NCBI GenBank assembly: GCA_945860375.1
Contig: CAMAQR010000007.1
Coordinates: 1 to 64,000 of the forward strand
Length of the DNA: 64,000 bases
Direction: 5' to 3'
DNA from: Pseudorhodobacter antarcticus
GTDB lineage: Bacteria; Pseudomonadota; Alphaproteobacteria; Rhodobacterales; Rhodobacteraceae
Below are positions 26,762-36,826 of this stretch, piece after piece. The notes under the pieces are model-generated. The model was not told the origin of the DNA and searched no databases. It saw nothing but the letters and a program-made list of their open reading frames with translations. The stretch's first letter is position 1, and each line of letters begins with the position of its first letter. Both the position numbers and the translations under genes were made by a program.

Positions 26762-27634
26762 ATGCCAACCTTTACCGCACTGACCACCCTGATGGGTGAG
26801 GACGCCGCCAACGGCCTGGCCGGAGCCATTGAAAAGATGGAGCCGGAACCCATGGGCGTCGGTGTGTTCGAAATTGAGGACGACTCGGGTCTGTGGGAGG
26901 TTGGTGCGTATTTTCTGGAACAGCCGAACCCGGCGGTGCTGGACATGCTGGCCATGGCGTTCAACGCGCGGCCCTTTGCGCTGTCGGAATTGCCGGAAAT
27001 CGATTGGGTCGCCAAGGTGCGGCGCGAGTTGTCTCCGGTCGAGGCGGGGCGGTTCTTCGTTTACGGCAGCCACGATGCCGACAAGGTTCCCGAGGGTCGT
27101 GTGGCGCTGCAGATAGAGGCGACGGTGGCCTTTGGCACCGGGCATCACGGCACCACGCTTGGCTGTCTGCGCGCCTTTGACCGGCTGTATGACGCCGGTT
27201 TCCGTCCCGCCAAAGTGGCTGATATTGGTTGCGGTACCGCCGTTCTGGCGATGGCTGCGGCCTCGGTGCTGCCCGACGCCTTGGTGATCGCGTCGGATAT
27301 TGACGAAGTTGCCGTTGCCGTGGCCGAGGCGAATGTGGCGATCAATCATATGGAGGGCCGCATCGAATGCATGGAGGCCGCCGGTTTCGCCCATCCGCGT
27401 CTGGCCGAGGCCGCACCCTATGATCTGGTTTTCGCCAATATCCTGAAGGGTCCGCTGGTGGAACTGGCCCCCGACATGGCGCGACATCTGGCCAAGGACG
27501 GCTTGGTGATCTTGTCGGGGCTGCTGGTGGTGCAGGCCGAAGCGATCACGGCCGCCTATGTCGCGGCCGGGTTCGAACCCCAATCGCGCGAGGATCTGGG
27601 CGAATGGTCTGCGTTGGTGATGCGTCGAATTTAA
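26762..27634 (+). CDS. prmA: Ribosomal protein L11 methyltransferase
   Basis: 290 residues from the second of two adjacent ATGs (26759/26762). The signature FGTGHHGTT and the SAM loop DIGCGTAVLAMAA are present, followed by DIDEVAVAVAEANVAINHM and a NILKGPLVELAP catalytic-type motif. PrmA trimethylates L11 of the 50S subunit. It follows the other methyltransferase after 21 bases on the same strand. Confidence 0.92.
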   Translation: MPTFTALTTLMGEDAANGLAGAIEKMEPEPMGVGVFEIEDDSGLWEVGAYFLEQPNPAVLDMLAMAFNARPFALSELPEIDWVAKVRRELSPVEAGRFFVYGSHDADKVPEGRVALQIEATVAFGTGHHGTTLGCLRAFDRLYDAGFRPAKVADIGCGTAVLAMAAASVLPDALVIASDIDEVAVAVAEANVAINHMEGRIECMEAAGFAHPRLAEAAPYDLVFANILKGPLVELAPDMARHLAKDGLVILSGLLVVQAEAITAAYVAAGFEPQSREDLGEWSALVMRRI

Positions 27635-27719
27635 GGCAAATTGCGACGCCTGCCCAAATTTTGCCACTTTCCTGACCTAACATGATTGCAGGCGGGGGCC
27701 AGAGTACTGAGGTATTGTC

Positions 27720-28070
27720 ATGGCCGACCCCAATCTCGTTGATTTTTACAGCCGGGTTGCCCGTTTCGAGCGGGCACGTTCCAAAGGCCGCGGCTTTGAT
27801 GCGGCTGGCACTTTGGGGCGGTCGCATTACGCCCGCAAATCCCGCCCGCGCCGTGCCATCCTGGGCCCTTTGCTGATGGTCGCCCTGTGCGCCGTGGGTT
27901 TGAAGGGCGCGATCCTGCACACGGTTGGCGCGGAATCCTACAATCTGCGGGTTGAGCGATTGCAGGCTGGCGAAGGTTTTGACCCCATGGGCGGTTGGCT
28001 GATGCAGGCCGATCCGCTGACGGTCTGGGTGTCGGCCAGGATTTCCGACACGTTGGTGCGGTTCAAGTGA
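27720..28070 (+). CDS. Single-helix membrane protein (unknown)
   Basis: 116 residues: MADPNLVDFYSRVARFERAR, then a basic stretch and one hydrophobic helix (ILGPLLMVALCAVGLKGAIL, about residues 46-66), then a soluble tail (VERLQAGEGFDPMGGWLMQA, then DPLTVWVSARISDTL). No family function recognised. Its position after prmA and before a terminator suggests an independent gene. Confidence 0.65.
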   Translation: MADPNLVDFYSRVARFERARSKGRGFDAAGTLGRSHYARKSRPRRAILGPLLMVALCAVGLKGAILHTVGAESYNLRVERLQAGEGFDPMGGWLMQADPLTVWVSARISDTLVRFK

Positions 28071-28106
28071 GCATTCCTGACAGCAAAAAAGGGCTGACCG
28101 GACATG

Positions 28107-28145
28107 AAAAAGGGCTGGCGTTCAGGTGAACAGCAGCCCCTTTTT
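28107..28145 (+). terminator. Rho-independent terminator
   Basis: An A-rich left arm (AAAAAGGGCTGGCGTTC) faces a right arm GAACAGCAGCCCCTTTTT, giving a long stem with a T tail. It lies just after the single-helix membrane protein gene. A second A-rich AAAAAAGGGCTG copy lies upstream at 28085. Confidence 0.8.
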
Positions 28146-28261
28146 ATTCAAACGGTGACGGTCTTGGCAGTACAGGTTTGGAGGGAATCGAAAATCGCTG
28201 CCTCTTGCTATGCTCGAACGCGATTTTTTCGATGTTTTTGCTTGTGGAAACCTGACCTGCT

Positions 28262-28465
28262 TTAGCGACCGATCATCTCAATATCGCCACGGCACAGGCC
28301 GATGTCGTCAAGCTCACGGTCGGAAAGCTTGGACAGCGCTTTGCGGGTGACACGGGCATCATTCCAAGCGGCCAAAGACGAAAATGTCTCTGCCACGCCC
28401 TGAACCGAGCGGAAAATCGAGATGGCGCCGAACGGCGCCGCGCGGGACGTCTCATAGGCGGCCAT
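28262..28465 (-). CDS. DUF1127 small protein
   Basis: 67 residues. A basic N-terminal half is followed by the DUF1127 signature KLSDRELDDIGLCRGDIEMI. It is the second DUF1127 gene in the window. No specific function can be stated. Immediately upstream on the minus strand is an AAGCA-CAT-TGCTT inverted repeat at 28495-28507 that could be an operator. Confidence 0.85.
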   Translation of the reverse strand: MAAYETSRAAPFGAISIFRSVQGVAETFSSLAAWNDARVTRKALSKLSDRELDDIGLCRGDIEMIGR

Positions 28466-28782
28466 AGCGGTGATCCTTTATACATATACGCGCCAAGCAC
28501 ATTGCTTTGCGATAGCCGCTATGTAGAGATGCTGCAGCTGCAAAGCAATGTCGCGCCAAGCATGCCTGCATTGCGCCCAATGCATAGCACTTCGCCGCAG
28601 TTTCGACGTAAATTTAAAGGCATTCCGCGAAGTCTGGCTGGTTCTGTCGGTTTCTGCTGCCCATCGGTCGCTTTGCTGCACCTGCATAATAGATCGGGCG
28701 AAATCTGCCAAGATTTAATTCGCCTTGGCGGATGTTCCCTTTTCGTGCTATTTCGATAAAAAGCAAAACAAAAGGGGCGGGC
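28466..28782. promoter_or_regulatory. 317-base divergent intergenic region before ruvC
   Basis: No gene is visible. The inverted repeat AAGCA (28495-28499) and TGCTT (28503-28507) and a repeated CGCGCCAAGCA (about 28490 and 28552) lie nearer the DUF1127 gene. Near ruvC the composition becomes A/T rich. It presumably carries promoters for both sides. Confidence 0.4.
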
Positions 28783-29301
28783 ATGCGGGTTTTGGGGATT
28801 GACCCCGGGTTGCGCAACCTGGGCTGGGGGGTGATTGACGTCGTGGGGGCTCGGTTGACTCATGTCGCCAATGGCATTTGCCACTCGGCTCCGGGGGAAG
28901 GTGACGGCGATCTGGCACAACGCTTGTTGTCCTTGCACAGCCAATTGACCGAAGTGGTGCGCACCTATGCCCCCGACGCGGCGGCGGTCGAAAACACCTT
29001 TGTGAACAAAGACGCGGTGGCGACGCTGAAACTGGGGCAGGCGCGGGGGATTGCGCTGCTGGTGCCGGCGCAGTTCGGGCTGACGGTGGGGGAATATGCC
29101 CCAAATGCGGTGAAGAAAACCGTGGTGGGCGTGGGTCATGCCGACAAGGGGCAGGTCGAACACATGGTCAAGGTGCAACTGCCGGGCGTGAAAATCGCGG
29201 GGCCGGATGCGGCGGATGCCTTGGCAATCGCCATCTGTCACGCGCATCATCTGCAAAGCGCCGGGCGGTTGGCGGCGGCATTGAAAAAGGCGGCGGTATG
29301 A
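28783..29301 (+). CDS. ruvC: Holliday junction endonuclease RuvC
   Basis: 172 residues from ATG 28783, with AAAGGGGCGGG upstream. [19 protein letters not shown] carries the first catalytic Asp, [11 protein letters not shown] the Glu, and [15 protein letters not shown] the C-terminal Asp pair. The dimer cuts four-way junctions made by RuvAB branch migration. It is the first gene of ruvCAB and overlaps ruvA by 4 bases. Confidence 0.96.
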   Translation: MRVLGIDPGLRNLGWGVIDVVGARLTHVANGICHSAPGEGDGDLAQRLLSLHSQLTEVVRTYAPDAAAVENTFVNKDAVATLKLGQARGIALLVPAQFGLTVGEYAPNAVKKTVVGVGHADKGQVEHMVKVQLPGVKIAGPDAADALAIAICHAHHLQSAGRLAAALKKAAV

Positions 29302-29975
29302 TCGGGAAATTGTCGGGGCGGCTGGATTGGCGGGGCGGCGATCAGGTGCTGATCGACGTGCGCGGTGTGGGTTACATTGTGCATGTGAACGACCGCACCA
29401 TGGCGGCGCTGCCGGGGGTGGGGGAGGCGGTTGCGCTCTACACCGACCTGCTGGTGCGCGAAGATCTTCTGCAACTCTTTGGGTTCGCCACGCTTCTGGA
29501 CAAGGAATGGCACAAGCTGCTGACCACCGTGCAGGGCGTGGGAGCCAAGGCCGCGATGGCGATCATGGGCACATTGGGGGCGGATGGTGTGGCGCGGGCT
29601 TTGACCTTGGGCGATCAGCGCGCCATTCAGGCCGCACCGGGGGTGGGGCCGAAACTGGCGCAGCGGATCATACTGGAACTGAAATCCAAAGCCCCCGGCG
29701 TGATGGCGATGGGCGCGAACCTTGTGGTGATGGCCGAGGCCGACGACTCGGTGCTGGAATCCGTCAGCCCGATGGCCCCACGCAAGGCCACCGCCCCGAA
29801 CGCCGCCCAAAACCGCGCCGCCTTTACCGCCGACGCGCTGTCGGCGCTGGTGAACCTGGGCTACACGCATGGTGATGCGGCGCAGGCCATCGCCACCATC
29901 GCGGCGGCGCAGCCCGAGGCTGACACCGCAAGCCTGATCCGCGCCGCGCTGAAGCTGCTGGCCCCGAGGCGCTGA
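29298..29975 (+). CDS. ruvA: Holliday junction branch migration protein RuvA
   Basis: 225 residues, somewhat longer than the usual 200. [20 protein letters not shown] opens the OB fold. [20 protein letters not shown] and [20 protein letters not shown] are the two helix-hairpin-helix motifs. The flexible linker of about residues 145-170 is long and Ala/Pro rich. The C-terminal domain III is [18 protein letters not shown]. It targets RuvB to the junction. ruvB starts at its last stop base. Confidence 0.96.
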   Translation: MIGKLSGRLDWRGGDQVLIDVRGVGYIVHVNDRTMAALPGVGEAVALYTDLLVREDLLQLFGFATLLDKEWHKLLTTVQGVGAKAAMAIMGTLGADGVARALTLGDQRAIQAAPGVGPKLAQRIILELKSKAPGVMAMGANLVVMAEADDSVLESVSPMAPRKATAPNAAQNRAAFTADALSALVNLGYTHGDAAQAIATIAAAQPEADTASLIRAALKLLAPRR

Positions 29976-31000
29976 TGACATCCGATCCCGCCCTGCGCCC
30001 GCAACCCCTGCCCGAAGATCTGGACCGCGCCCTGCGCCCGCAGGTGCTGGAGGATTTCGTCGGCCAGCAAGAGGCCCGCGCCAATCTGCGGGTGTTTATT
30101 GAATCCGCCAAGATCCGCGGCGAGTCGATGGATCACACGCTGTTTCACGGCCCTCCCGGTTTGGGCAAGACCACCCTTGCGCAGATCATGGCGCGGGAAT
30201 TGGGGGTGGGGTTTCGCATGACTTCGGGGCCGGTGCTGGCCAAGCCCGGCGATCTGGCGGCGATCCTGACCAATCTGGAACCCAATGACGTGCTGTTCAT
30301 TGATGAAATTCACCGCCTGTCGCCGGTGGTCGAAGAGGTGCTCTATCCGGCGATGGAGGATTTCGCGCTGGATCTGGTGATCGGCGAAGGCCCCGCCGCG
30401 CGCACGGTGCGCATTGAATTGCAGCCCTTCACGCTGGTCGGGGCGACGACGCGGCTGGGGCTGCTGACGACCCCGCTGCGCGACCGCTTCGGCATTCCGA
30501 CCCGGTTGGAGTTCTACACCGAAGATGAGCTGGACCTGATCGTCAGCCGTGGCGCGCGGCTGCTGGGCATTCCGTCTGATCCCGAAGGCACCCGCGAAAT
30601 CGCCAAGCGGGCCCGCGGCACCCCCCGCATCGCTGGGCGATTGCTGCGCCGGGTGGTGGATTTCGTGACCGTGGAGGGCGACGGCCGCCTGACCCGCGCC
30701 ATTGCCGACCGAGCCCTGACGCGGTTGGGGGTGGATCATATCGGGCTGGATGGGGCGGATCGGCGCTATCTGATGCTGTTGGCCGAACATTACGGCGGCG
30801 GCCCGGTGGGGGTGGAAACCATCGCGGCGGCGCTGTCCGAGGCGCGCGACGCGATTGAAGAGGTGATCGAGCCGTATCTTTTGCAACAGGGCTTGCTGCA
30901 ACGCACCCCGCGCGGGCGGATGCTGGCAGCGCGGGCCTGGCGGCACCTGGGGCTCGAGGCGCCGCGCCCCCCCGGGCAAAGCGATTTGTTCGAGGGGTAG
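29975..31000 (+). CDS. ruvB: Holliday junction branch migration ATPase RuvB
   Basis: 341 residues. Walker A is [16 protein letters not shown] and Walker [12 protein letters not shown]; sensor/arginine-finger region [19 protein letters not shown] follows, and the C-terminal winged helix includes [17 protein letters not shown]. The hexameric motor drives branch migration with RuvA. Start ATG overlaps the ruvA stop by one base. Confidence 0.97.
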   Translation: MTSDPALRPQPLPEDLDRALRPQVLEDFVGQQEARANLRVFIESAKIRGESMDHTLFHGPPGLGKTTLAQIMARELGVGFRMTSGPVLAKPGDLAAILTNLEPNDVLFIDEIHRLSPVVEEVLYPAMEDFALDLVIGEGPAARTVRIELQPFTLVGATTRLGLLTTPLRDRFGIPTRLEFYTEDELDLIVSRGARLLGIPSDPEGTREIAKRARGTPRIAGRLLRRVVDFVTVEGDGRLTRAIADRALTRLGVDHIGLDGADRRYLMLLAEHYGGGPVGVETIAAALSEARDAIEEVIEPYLLQQGLLQRTPRGRMLAARAWRHLGLEAPRPPGQSDLFEG

Positions 31001-31011
31001 GCCTTCAGGGC

Positions 31012-31030
31012 AGGGGGCCTTCTGCCCCCT
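31012..31030 (+). terminator. Hairpin after ruvB
   Basis: A 7-bp perfect stem AGGGGGC/GCCCCCT with a 5-base loop lies 12 bases beyond the ruvB stop. No T run follows, so it is a likely but weak terminator. Confidence 0.4.
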
Positions 31031-31048
31031 CTGGGCTGACGCCCATTC

Positions 31049-31114
31049 ACCCCCGAGGATATTTGAACCAATGTGAAAGGCCTTTCAGACTGGCCTAAAT
31101 ATCCCCGCCGGAGG
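31049..31114. repeat. Inverted pair of A/T-core intergenic motifs
   Basis: GGATATTT (31057-31064, within CCCCCGAGGATATTTG) and AAATATCC (31098-31105, within CTAAATATCCCCGCCGG) face each other. A perfect 12-base palindrome GAAAGGCCTTTC (31075-31086) lies between them. The same CGGGGG-ATATTTT-type motif occurs at 19395-19412. This may be a lineage-typical intergenic element. Confidence 0.5.
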
Positions 31115-31196
31115 CGCATGCTTGCGCAAGAGTGCGGCTGCATGGTTGAGCCTGCGTTGCCATCGCGCTATCGGGGGGCACAGACAGGAGGCCAGA

Positions 31197-31808
31197 ATGA
31201 CACCAGAACAGGTTCAAGCGCTTTTCACCCGCAGCGACGGGCAATATTTGTTTGCGCGCTGGGGTCGGGCGATGGTGCCGGTGGTGTTTGGTCTGGATGA
31301 TGCCACTTTGCCCGTGATGAAGGGTGCGATCGAGGCAGTGGCGGGTTTGGCGGGGCATGAGATTGCCGCCGCAGACCCGGAACTTGGCGCCAACCTGATG
31401 GTGTTCTTTCTCCGCGATTGGGCCGAGTTGCCAGAAGTTCCCAACCTGGAAAAGCTGATCCCCGGCCTTGCGGCGCTGTGCGCGCGGCTGGAGCTGGCGG
31501 GGGCAAACCAGTACCGTGCGTTCCGTTTTGACCCGGCGGGCGCGATCAAGGCGGCGTTTGTCTTCCTGCGCATGGATGCGGCGCTGGACGCGGTGCCTGC
31601 GGATGTGCTGGCGCTGTCGCAGGCGGTGCAAATCATCTTGCTGTGGTCGGACCAGGCCTTTGTGGATCGGTCGCCTTTGGTCGATGCGGGCGTGGGGGCG
31701 CAGCTTCGGTCCGAGATTGCCGGGTTGATCCGGGCGGGTTACGCGCCGTTGATGCCCGTTGTGGCGCTCGATGCCGCCCATGCCCACCGGCTTGCGGCGC
31801 GGCTTTGA
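31197..31808 (+). CDS. Conserved hypothetical protein
   Basis: 203 residues from ATG 31197, chosen for the CAGGAGG signal seven bases upstream. MTPEQVQALFTRSDGQYLFA opens a compact alpha/beta-looking protein with no signal peptide or membrane segment; RLELAGANQYRAFRFDPAGA and ALSQAVQIILLWSDQAFVD are typical segments. No function recognised. It overlaps the DUF2161 gene in a TTGA arrangement and is probably in one operon with it and ybgC. Confidence 0.65.
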   Translation: MTPEQVQALFTRSDGQYLFARWGRAMVPVVFGLDDATLPVMKGAIEAVAGLAGHEIAAADPELGANLMVFFLRDWAELPEVPNLEKLIPGLAALCARLELAGANQYRAFRFDPAGAIKAAFVFLRMDAALDAVPADVLALSQAVQIILLWSDQAFVDRSPLVDAGVGAQLRSEIAGLIRAGYAPLMPVVALDAAHAHRLAARL

Positions 31809-32482
31809 AAGAGGCTGAACTTTATCCCGATTTGAAGGTCTATCTGGAACGCCAAGGCTACACGGTGAAGGCCGAGATCGGCGCTTGCGATCTGATGGCG
31901 CGGCGCGGCGATGAGCCTGCGGTCGTGGTTGAAATGAAGCTGACGTTTTCGCTTGCCTTGGTGATGCAGGGCGTGGCGCGGCAGGCGCTGTTTGACAATG
32001 TCTATCTGGCGGTGCCGGTGGCGGAAAAGGGTTGGAAGCTGCGCTACAAGGGCATCATCGCGCTGTGTCGCCGGTTGGGGCTGGGGTTGCTGGCGGTGAG
32101 GCCGGGGCAGGTGGAGGCGCATCTGGACCCGGCCCCCTATGTGCCGCGCAAGTCCACATTGCGGGCCGGGCGGTTGCTGCGCGAGTTTGACCGGCGGCTG
32201 GGCGATCCGAATTTGGGCGGCACCACGGGGGTCAAGCGGATGACGGCTTACCGGCAAGACGCGCTGCGCTGTCTGGTGGTCTTGCAGGGTGGGCCGTTGA
32301 AGGCGTCTGCGGTGGCACGCGCGGCGGGGGTTGCGCGGGCGGCGGCTTTGATGCGGGACGATCACTATGGCTGGTTTGAACGCGTCAGTCTGGGCATTTA
32401 CGCTTTGACGCCAAAGGGCTGCGCGGCCATGCTGGATCATGGCGACGAGATTGCACGGCTTGGGGGGCAGGATGGCGCATAG
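31805..32482 (+). CDS. DUF2161 protein, PD-(D/E)xK nuclease-like
   Basis: 225 residues with a TTG start (31805) that overlaps the TGA of the preceding gene. EIGACDLMARRGDEPAVVVE followed by MK gives the D...ExK pattern of the PD-(D/E)xK nuclease fold, on which DUF2161 is based. The C-terminal 80 residues look like a winged helix (LKASAVARAAGVARAAALMR, LGIYALTPKG). It may act on nucleic acids, but no substrate is known. It overlaps ybgC by 11 bases. Confidence 0.7.
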   Translation: MKEAELYPDLKVYLERQGYTVKAEIGACDLMARRGDEPAVVVEMKLTFSLALVMQGVARQALFDNVYLAVPVAEKGWKLRYKGIIALCRRLGLGLLAVRPGQVEAHLDPAPYVPRKSTLRAGRLLREFDRRLGDPNLGGTTGVKRMTAYRQDALRCLVVLQGGPLKASAVARAAGVARAAALMRDDHYGWFERVSLGIYALTPKGCAAMLDHGDEIARLGGQDGA

Positions 32483-32864
32483 CTTTGCAATGCGGGTCTA
32501 TTATGAAGACACCGATCTGGCCGGGATCGTCTATTACGCCAACTATCTGAAGTTCATCGAGCGCGCGCGCACCGAATGGGTGCGGGGGCTGGGCGTCGAT
32601 CAGACCCGCTTGCGGGCCGAACAGGGCATCGTCTTTGCGGTGCGACGGGTTGAGGCCGACTATCTGCGCCCGGCGCGGTTTGAAGATGATCTGAGCGTCA
32701 CCACCGAGTTGCTGGTCATCGGCGGCGCGCGGATTGAACTGCGTCAAGAGGTCATGCGCGGGGATGAGCGGCTGTTCTCGGCGCTGGTGGTGCTGGTCTG
32801 CCTGCATGACAGCGGCCATCCGGTGCGGGTGCCTGCCGATATTCGTGCGGTGTTGCAGCCCTAA
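32472..32864 (+). CDS. ybgC: Tol-Pal associated acyl-CoA thioesterase
   Basis: 130 residues from ATG 32472. MRVYYEDTDLAGIVYYANYL carries the catalytic Asp of the hotdog 4HBT fold, and FIERARTEW and VEADYLRPARFEDDL follow the family order. YbgC-type thioesterases are encoded at the start of tol-pal operons and act on acyl-CoA in the cytoplasm; the reason for the linkage is not settled. tolQ follows after 121 bases. Confidence 0.93.
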   Translation: MAHSFAMRVYYEDTDLAGIVYYANYLKFIERARTEWVRGLGVDQTRLRAEQGIVFAVRRVEADYLRPARFEDDLSVTTELLVIGGARIELRQEVMRGDERLFSALVVLVCLHDSGHPVRVPADIRAVLQP

Positions 32865-32985
32865 GCGCTGCCCTTTGTGGCAGCATTCTGCCCGCCCACG
32901 CAGATGTGTTGGCATTCCGCTGCGATTGCAGATAGAATCATCCCCAATAGGCGGCCAAAGAGCCGTGATAACAAGAGCAGGCGTA

Positions 32986-33681
32986 ATGGAAACCGAAGCC
33001 ATCGGCATGGCAGCAGAGATTGATTTCTCTTTGTTTGCCCTATTTGCACGCGCGACATTCACGGTGAAAATCGTGATGATCGGCCTGATGATCATGTCCT
33101 TCTGGTCATGGTCGGTCATCGTGCGCAAACACATCCTGTTCCGCAAATCGCGGGCCGAAGCCTCGGTGTTTGACCGTGATTTCTGGTCTGGCGAGCCTTT
33201 GGACGAGTTGTTCGAGAAAATCGGCAGCGAACCGCAGGGGCCGTCCGAGAAAATCTTTGTTGCCGGCATGCTGGAATGGCGGCGCTCTCATCGGCAGGAC
33301 GGCGGTTTGATCGCGGGTGCGCAGGCGCGGATTGACCGGGCGATGGATGTCGCCATCAACCGCGAAAGTGAGCGTTTGAACAAGGGTCTGTCCTTTCTGG
33401 CCACCACCGGATCGACTGCGCCCTTCATCGGGTTGTTCGGCACCATCTGGGGCATCAAACACTCTTTTGAGCAGATCGCCATCAGCCAGAACACCAACCT
33501 TGCCGTTGTGGCGCCGGGCATTGCCGAGGCGTTGTTGGCCACCGGCATCGGCCTGATTGCCGCCATCCCGGCGGTGGTGTTTTACAACAAGCTGAACTCG
33601 GATTCAGAGCACATTCTGGGCGGTTACGAATCCTTTGCCGACGAATTTGCCACCATCCTGTCGCGCCAGTTGGACGCCTGA
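32986..33681 (+). CDS. tolQ: Tol system proton-channel subunit TolQ
   Basis: 231 residues from ATG 32986. The first membrane helix is TVKIVMIGLMIMSFWSWSVI. The second and third helices lie in FLATTGSTAPFIGLFGTIWG and AEALLATGIGLIAAIPAVVF, the MotA/TolQ/ExbB core. With TolR it uses the proton gradient to move TolA during cell constriction. tolR begins three bases later. Confidence 0.95.
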   Translation: METEAIGMAAEIDFSLFALFARATFTVKIVMIGLMIMSFWSWSVIVRKHILFRKSRAEASVFDRDFWSGEPLDELFEKIGSEPQGPSEKIFVAGMLEWRRSHRQDGGLIAGAQARIDRAMDVAINRESERLNKGLSFLATTGSTAPFIGLFGTIWGIKHSFEQIAISQNTNLAVVAPGIAEALLATGIGLIAAIPAVVFYNKLNSDSEHILGGYESFADEFATILSRQLDA

Positions 33682-33684
33682 ACC

Positions 33685-34149
33685 ATGGGCGCGGGGGTGA
33701 TGAAGAAATCGGGTGGCGGGCGGCGCGGGCGCAGGCGTGGGTCGGCGGCGGCGATGAGCGAGATCAACGTGACGCCTTTCGTGGACGTGATGCTGGTGCT
33801 GCTGATCATCTTCATGGTGGCAGCACCCATGATGCAGGTGGGCGTGCCGATTGAACTGCCCGATACGGCGGCCAGTGCGATGCCCGATGAACAGGAAGAG
33901 CCGCTGACGGTGTCGATCACCGCCGATGGCCTGCTGCTTATTCAAGATACCGAGATTTCGGATGATCAATTGATCCAGAAACTGACCGCCATCGCCGCAG
34001 AGCGCACATCGGACAAGGTGTTCCTGCGGGCCGACGGGGCGCTGGCTTATGAACGGGTGGCGCAGGTGATGGGGGCGCTGAATTCGGGCGGTTTCAACAA
34101 CATCGGACTGGTCACCGATGCCGGTGGCCCCGCGATGGACGGCAATTGA
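33685..34149 (+). CDS. tolR: Tol system subunit TolR
   Basis: 154 residues. After a basic N-terminus comes MSEINVTPFVDVMLVLLIIF with the membrane Asp of the ExbD/TolR family, then a periplasmic domain ending near FNNIGLVTDAGG. Partner of TolQ. tolA begins nine bases later. Confidence 0.95.
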   Translation: MGAGVMKKSGGGRRGRRRGSAAAMSEINVTPFVDVMLVLLIIFMVAAPMMQVGVPIELPDTAASAMPDEQEEPLTVSITADGLLLIQDTEISDDQLIQKLTAIAAERTSDKVFLRADGALAYERVAQVMGALNSGGFNNIGLVTDAGGPAMDGN

Positions 34150-34158
34150 GGGCGGCTG

Positions 34159-35343
34159 ATGGATCGCGGCACAACCATCTCTGGCATCGGGCATCTTGGC
34201 CTGATCCTCTGGGTCGCGCTGGGGGATTGGCTGTTTGCGCCTGCCGAAGTGCCGCCGATTGCGGTGGCGAATGTGTCGATGATTTCGGAAAGCGATTTCA
34301 AGGCGTTGCAGGCGTCGGCGCCGAAACCTGCTGATAAACCTGCCGAACCCGCCCCCGAAGTGGCGGCCCCGGAACCCGTGCAACCCGAACTGCCGCCTGC
34401 GGAGCCTTTGCCCGAACCCGCCGCACCCGAACCCGCCGCGCCCGAACCTGTAGAGCCCGCGCCGCAGCCGGAGCTGCCTGCCGAAGTGCCGGTCTCAGAA
34501 AACCCGCAGCCGATTGAAACGCCACCCCCGGTGGCCGAGATTGCACCTGTTGAACAGCCGATCCCCACACCCAAGGCGGATGAGAAGCCCAAACCCCGCC
34601 CGATTGACCGGGTGGCCGAAACGCCCGTCGATGATGTGACCGACACGCCGGACATCGCCGATGTGCCGACGCCCGAGGTCAGCGATCAGCCGGAACCGGA
34701 TGCGCCGGTGGTGACCGAAGACCTGCCGCCCGCGTCCCCCGAAGAGGCAGCGCCCGTGATCGTCACCGAAGCGGTGGAAACCGAACCAGACGCGCCGCAG
34801 CTTGCGCCCACCGCGTCCATCCGTCCGCAGTCACGGCCGGAGCGGCCCACGGAACCGGTGGCAGAACCGCCGACCGAAACCGCAGCGGTGGAACCCCTGC
34901 CCGAAGAACCGGCCCCCGATGCCGAGGCCGATGCGATTGCAGCGGCTTTGGCCGAGGCGGTGGCGGAAGAACCCGCCACCGAAACCGCAGATGCGGGCGC
35001 GCCAGACCTGCCGCAAGGCCCGCCGATGAGCGCGTCTGACATCGAGGGCATCCGGTCCGCGCTTGGCAGATGCTGGAACATCGGCGCGTTGTCATCCGAG
35101 GCCACCCGCACCGTCGTCACCGTCCGGGTGTCGATGCAGGAAAACGGCACGCCCGACTTGGGCACCATGCAGATGGCCAGCTTTGAAGGCGGCAGCGAAG
35201 AGTCGGCCAAGAAGCTTTATCAATCCGCCCGCAGCGCCATTGCGCGCTGTGGCAACGAGGGCTTCACCCTGCCGCCCGAAAAATACGACCAATGGAAAGA
35301 CCTTGAATTGGTCTTTGACCCGAATGGGATGAGACTGCGTTGA
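34159..35343 (+). CDS. tolA: TolA-like envelope spanning protein
   Basis: 394 residues. One membrane anchor ([20 protein letters not shown]) is followed by a very long Pro/Glu/Ala-rich stretch (about residues 50-280) with repeated [12 protein letters not shown] units. The C-terminal globular domain ([20 protein letters not shown] to [14 protein letters not shown]) resembles the TolA/TonB C-terminal fold. The long linker replaces the alpha-helical domain of enteric TolA. Order and position make it TolA. It links TolQR to Pal at the outer membrane. Confidence 0.9.
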   Translation: MDRGTTISGIGHLGLILWVALGDWLFAPAEVPPIAVANVSMISESDFKALQASAPKPADKPAEPAPEVAAPEPVQPELPPAEPLPEPAAPEPAAPEPVEPAPQPELPAEVPVSENPQPIETPPPVAEIAPVEQPIPTPKADEKPKPRPIDRVAETPVDDVTDTPDIADVPTPEVSDQPEPDAPVVTEDLPPASPEEAAPVIVTEAVETEPDAPQLAPTASIRPQSRPERPTEPVAEPPTETAAVEPLPEEPAPDAEADAIAAALAEAVAEEPATETADAGAPDLPQGPPMSASDIEGIRSALGRCWNIGALSSEATRTVVTVRVSMQENGTPDLGTMQMASFEGGSEESAKKLYQSARSAIARCGNEGFTLPPEKYDQWKDLELVFDPNGMRLR

Positions 35344-35404
35344 CCTTCCCCGCCCCGCAACCCGCCGCTGTTGGCAAAATGTACGAATTGAGAATGAGGA
35401 CATC

Positions 35405-36739
35405 ATGACCCTGTTCAGAACCCTCGCCGCCCCTTGCTTTGCCGTGACGCTTGGACTTTTCGCCTGTCTCAGTGCGGCCCCCGTGATGGCGCAACCCCTG
35501 CGCATCGTGATCGACAACCCCAATATCGAACCGATGCCCTTCGCCGTGCCCGACTTTATCGACGAGGGCGGGGCGGGCGATTTTGCGCAGCAAATCTCGC
35601 GCGTGGTGGCGTCTGATCTGGCGGGAACCGGGCTTTTCCGTGAAATCGGGTCGGATGCTTTCATCAGTCGCGTCACCGGCTTTGACGCGCCAATTGCCTA
35701 TAATGACTGGCAGGCGATCAACACCGAGGCCTTGGTGACGGGGGCTGTGCAGGCCAGCGGTGATCAGATTGTCGTGAAATTCCGCGTGTTTGACGTGAAC
35801 TCCGGCGAACAGCTTGGCGACGGTTTGCAATTTGCGGGCACGCCCAACAGCTGGCGGCGGATGGCGCATAAGGTGGCGGATGCGGTTTACTCGCGCATCA
35901 CGGGCGAGGGCGGCTATTTCGACAGCCGCGTGGTCTATGTCGCCGAAAGCGGGCCGAAGAACCAAAGGCAAAAGCGCCTTGCGGTGATGGATTACGACGG
36001 CGCGAATGTGCAATACCTGACCGACAGCAGTTCCATCGTTTTGGCTCCGCGGTTTTCGCCAAGTGGCGACCGGATCCTGTTCACCTCCTATGCCTCGGGC
36101 TTTCCGCAGATTTATCTGATGAATGTCGGCGATCTTTCCACCCGCTCCTTGGGGGAACAGCCCGGAACAATGACCTTCGCGCCGCGATTTTCCCCTGATG
36201 GCGCCACCGTGGTGTTCAGCCTGGAACGCGGCGGCAATTCGGACATCTACACGCTGGACATCGGGTCCGGCACTCTGACCCAACTGACCAACGCGCCGTC
36301 GATTGAAACCGCGCCCAGCTTCAGCCCCGACGGCGGCCAGATCGTGTTCGAGTCTGACCGCTCGGGCAACCAGCAGATTTACATCATGGGCGCGGGCGGC
36401 GGTGAGGCGCGGCGGATTTCGGGCGGCGACGGGCGCTATGGCACCCCGGTCTGGTCGCCGCGCGGCGATATGGTGGCCTTTACCAAACAGAACGCGGGCC
36501 GCTTCCACATTGGCGTGATGCGCACGGATGGGTCCGAAGAGCGCCTGCTGACCGCATCCTTCCTTGATGAGGGCCCGACCTGGGCCCCAAATGGCCGCGT
36601 GATCATGTTCACCCGCGAATCTGCGGGCGCGGGTGGTCAGGCGCAGCTGTTCTCGGTCGATATCTCGGGCCGCAACCTGCGCCAGATCCCCACCGAAGGC
36701 CCGGCATCAGACCCCGCCTGGTCGCCGCTGTTGCCGTGA
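35405..36739 (+). CDS. tolB: Tol-Pal system beta-propeller protein TolB
   Basis: 444 residues. The signal peptide ends near [11 protein letters not shown]. An N-terminal alpha/beta domain ([18 protein letters not shown]...) is followed by the six-bladed propeller of PD40 repeats ([80 protein letters not shown]). TolB binds Pal in the periplasm. The 61-base gap from tolA suggests the same operon. Confidence 0.97.
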   Translation: MTLFRTLAAPCFAVTLGLFACLSAAPVMAQPLRIVIDNPNIEPMPFAVPDFIDEGGAGDFAQQISRVVASDLAGTGLFREIGSDAFISRVTGFDAPIAYNDWQAINTEALVTGAVQASGDQIVVKFRVFDVNSGEQLGDGLQFAGTPNSWRRMAHKVADAVYSRITGEGGYFDSRVVYVAESGPKNQRQKRLAVMDYDGANVQYLTDSSSIVLAPRFSPSGDRILFTSYASGFPQIYLMNVGDLSTRSLGEQPGTMTFAPRFSPDGATVVFSLERGGNSDIYTLDIGSGTLTQLTNAPSIETAPSFSPDGGQIVFESDRSGNQQIYIMGAGGGEARRISGGDGRYGTPVWSPRGDMVAFTKQNAGRFHIGVMRTDGSEERLLTASFLDEGPTWAPNGRVIMFTRESAGAGGQAQLFSVDISGRNLRQIPTEGPASDPAWSPLLP

Positions 36740-36826
36740 ATTTGTAAAGCGCTGCCGATTCCCATGGCGGTGCAAACCTGATATAAGACCTGAAATCGAG
36801 CCCATAAGAACAAAAGGACGACCCTG

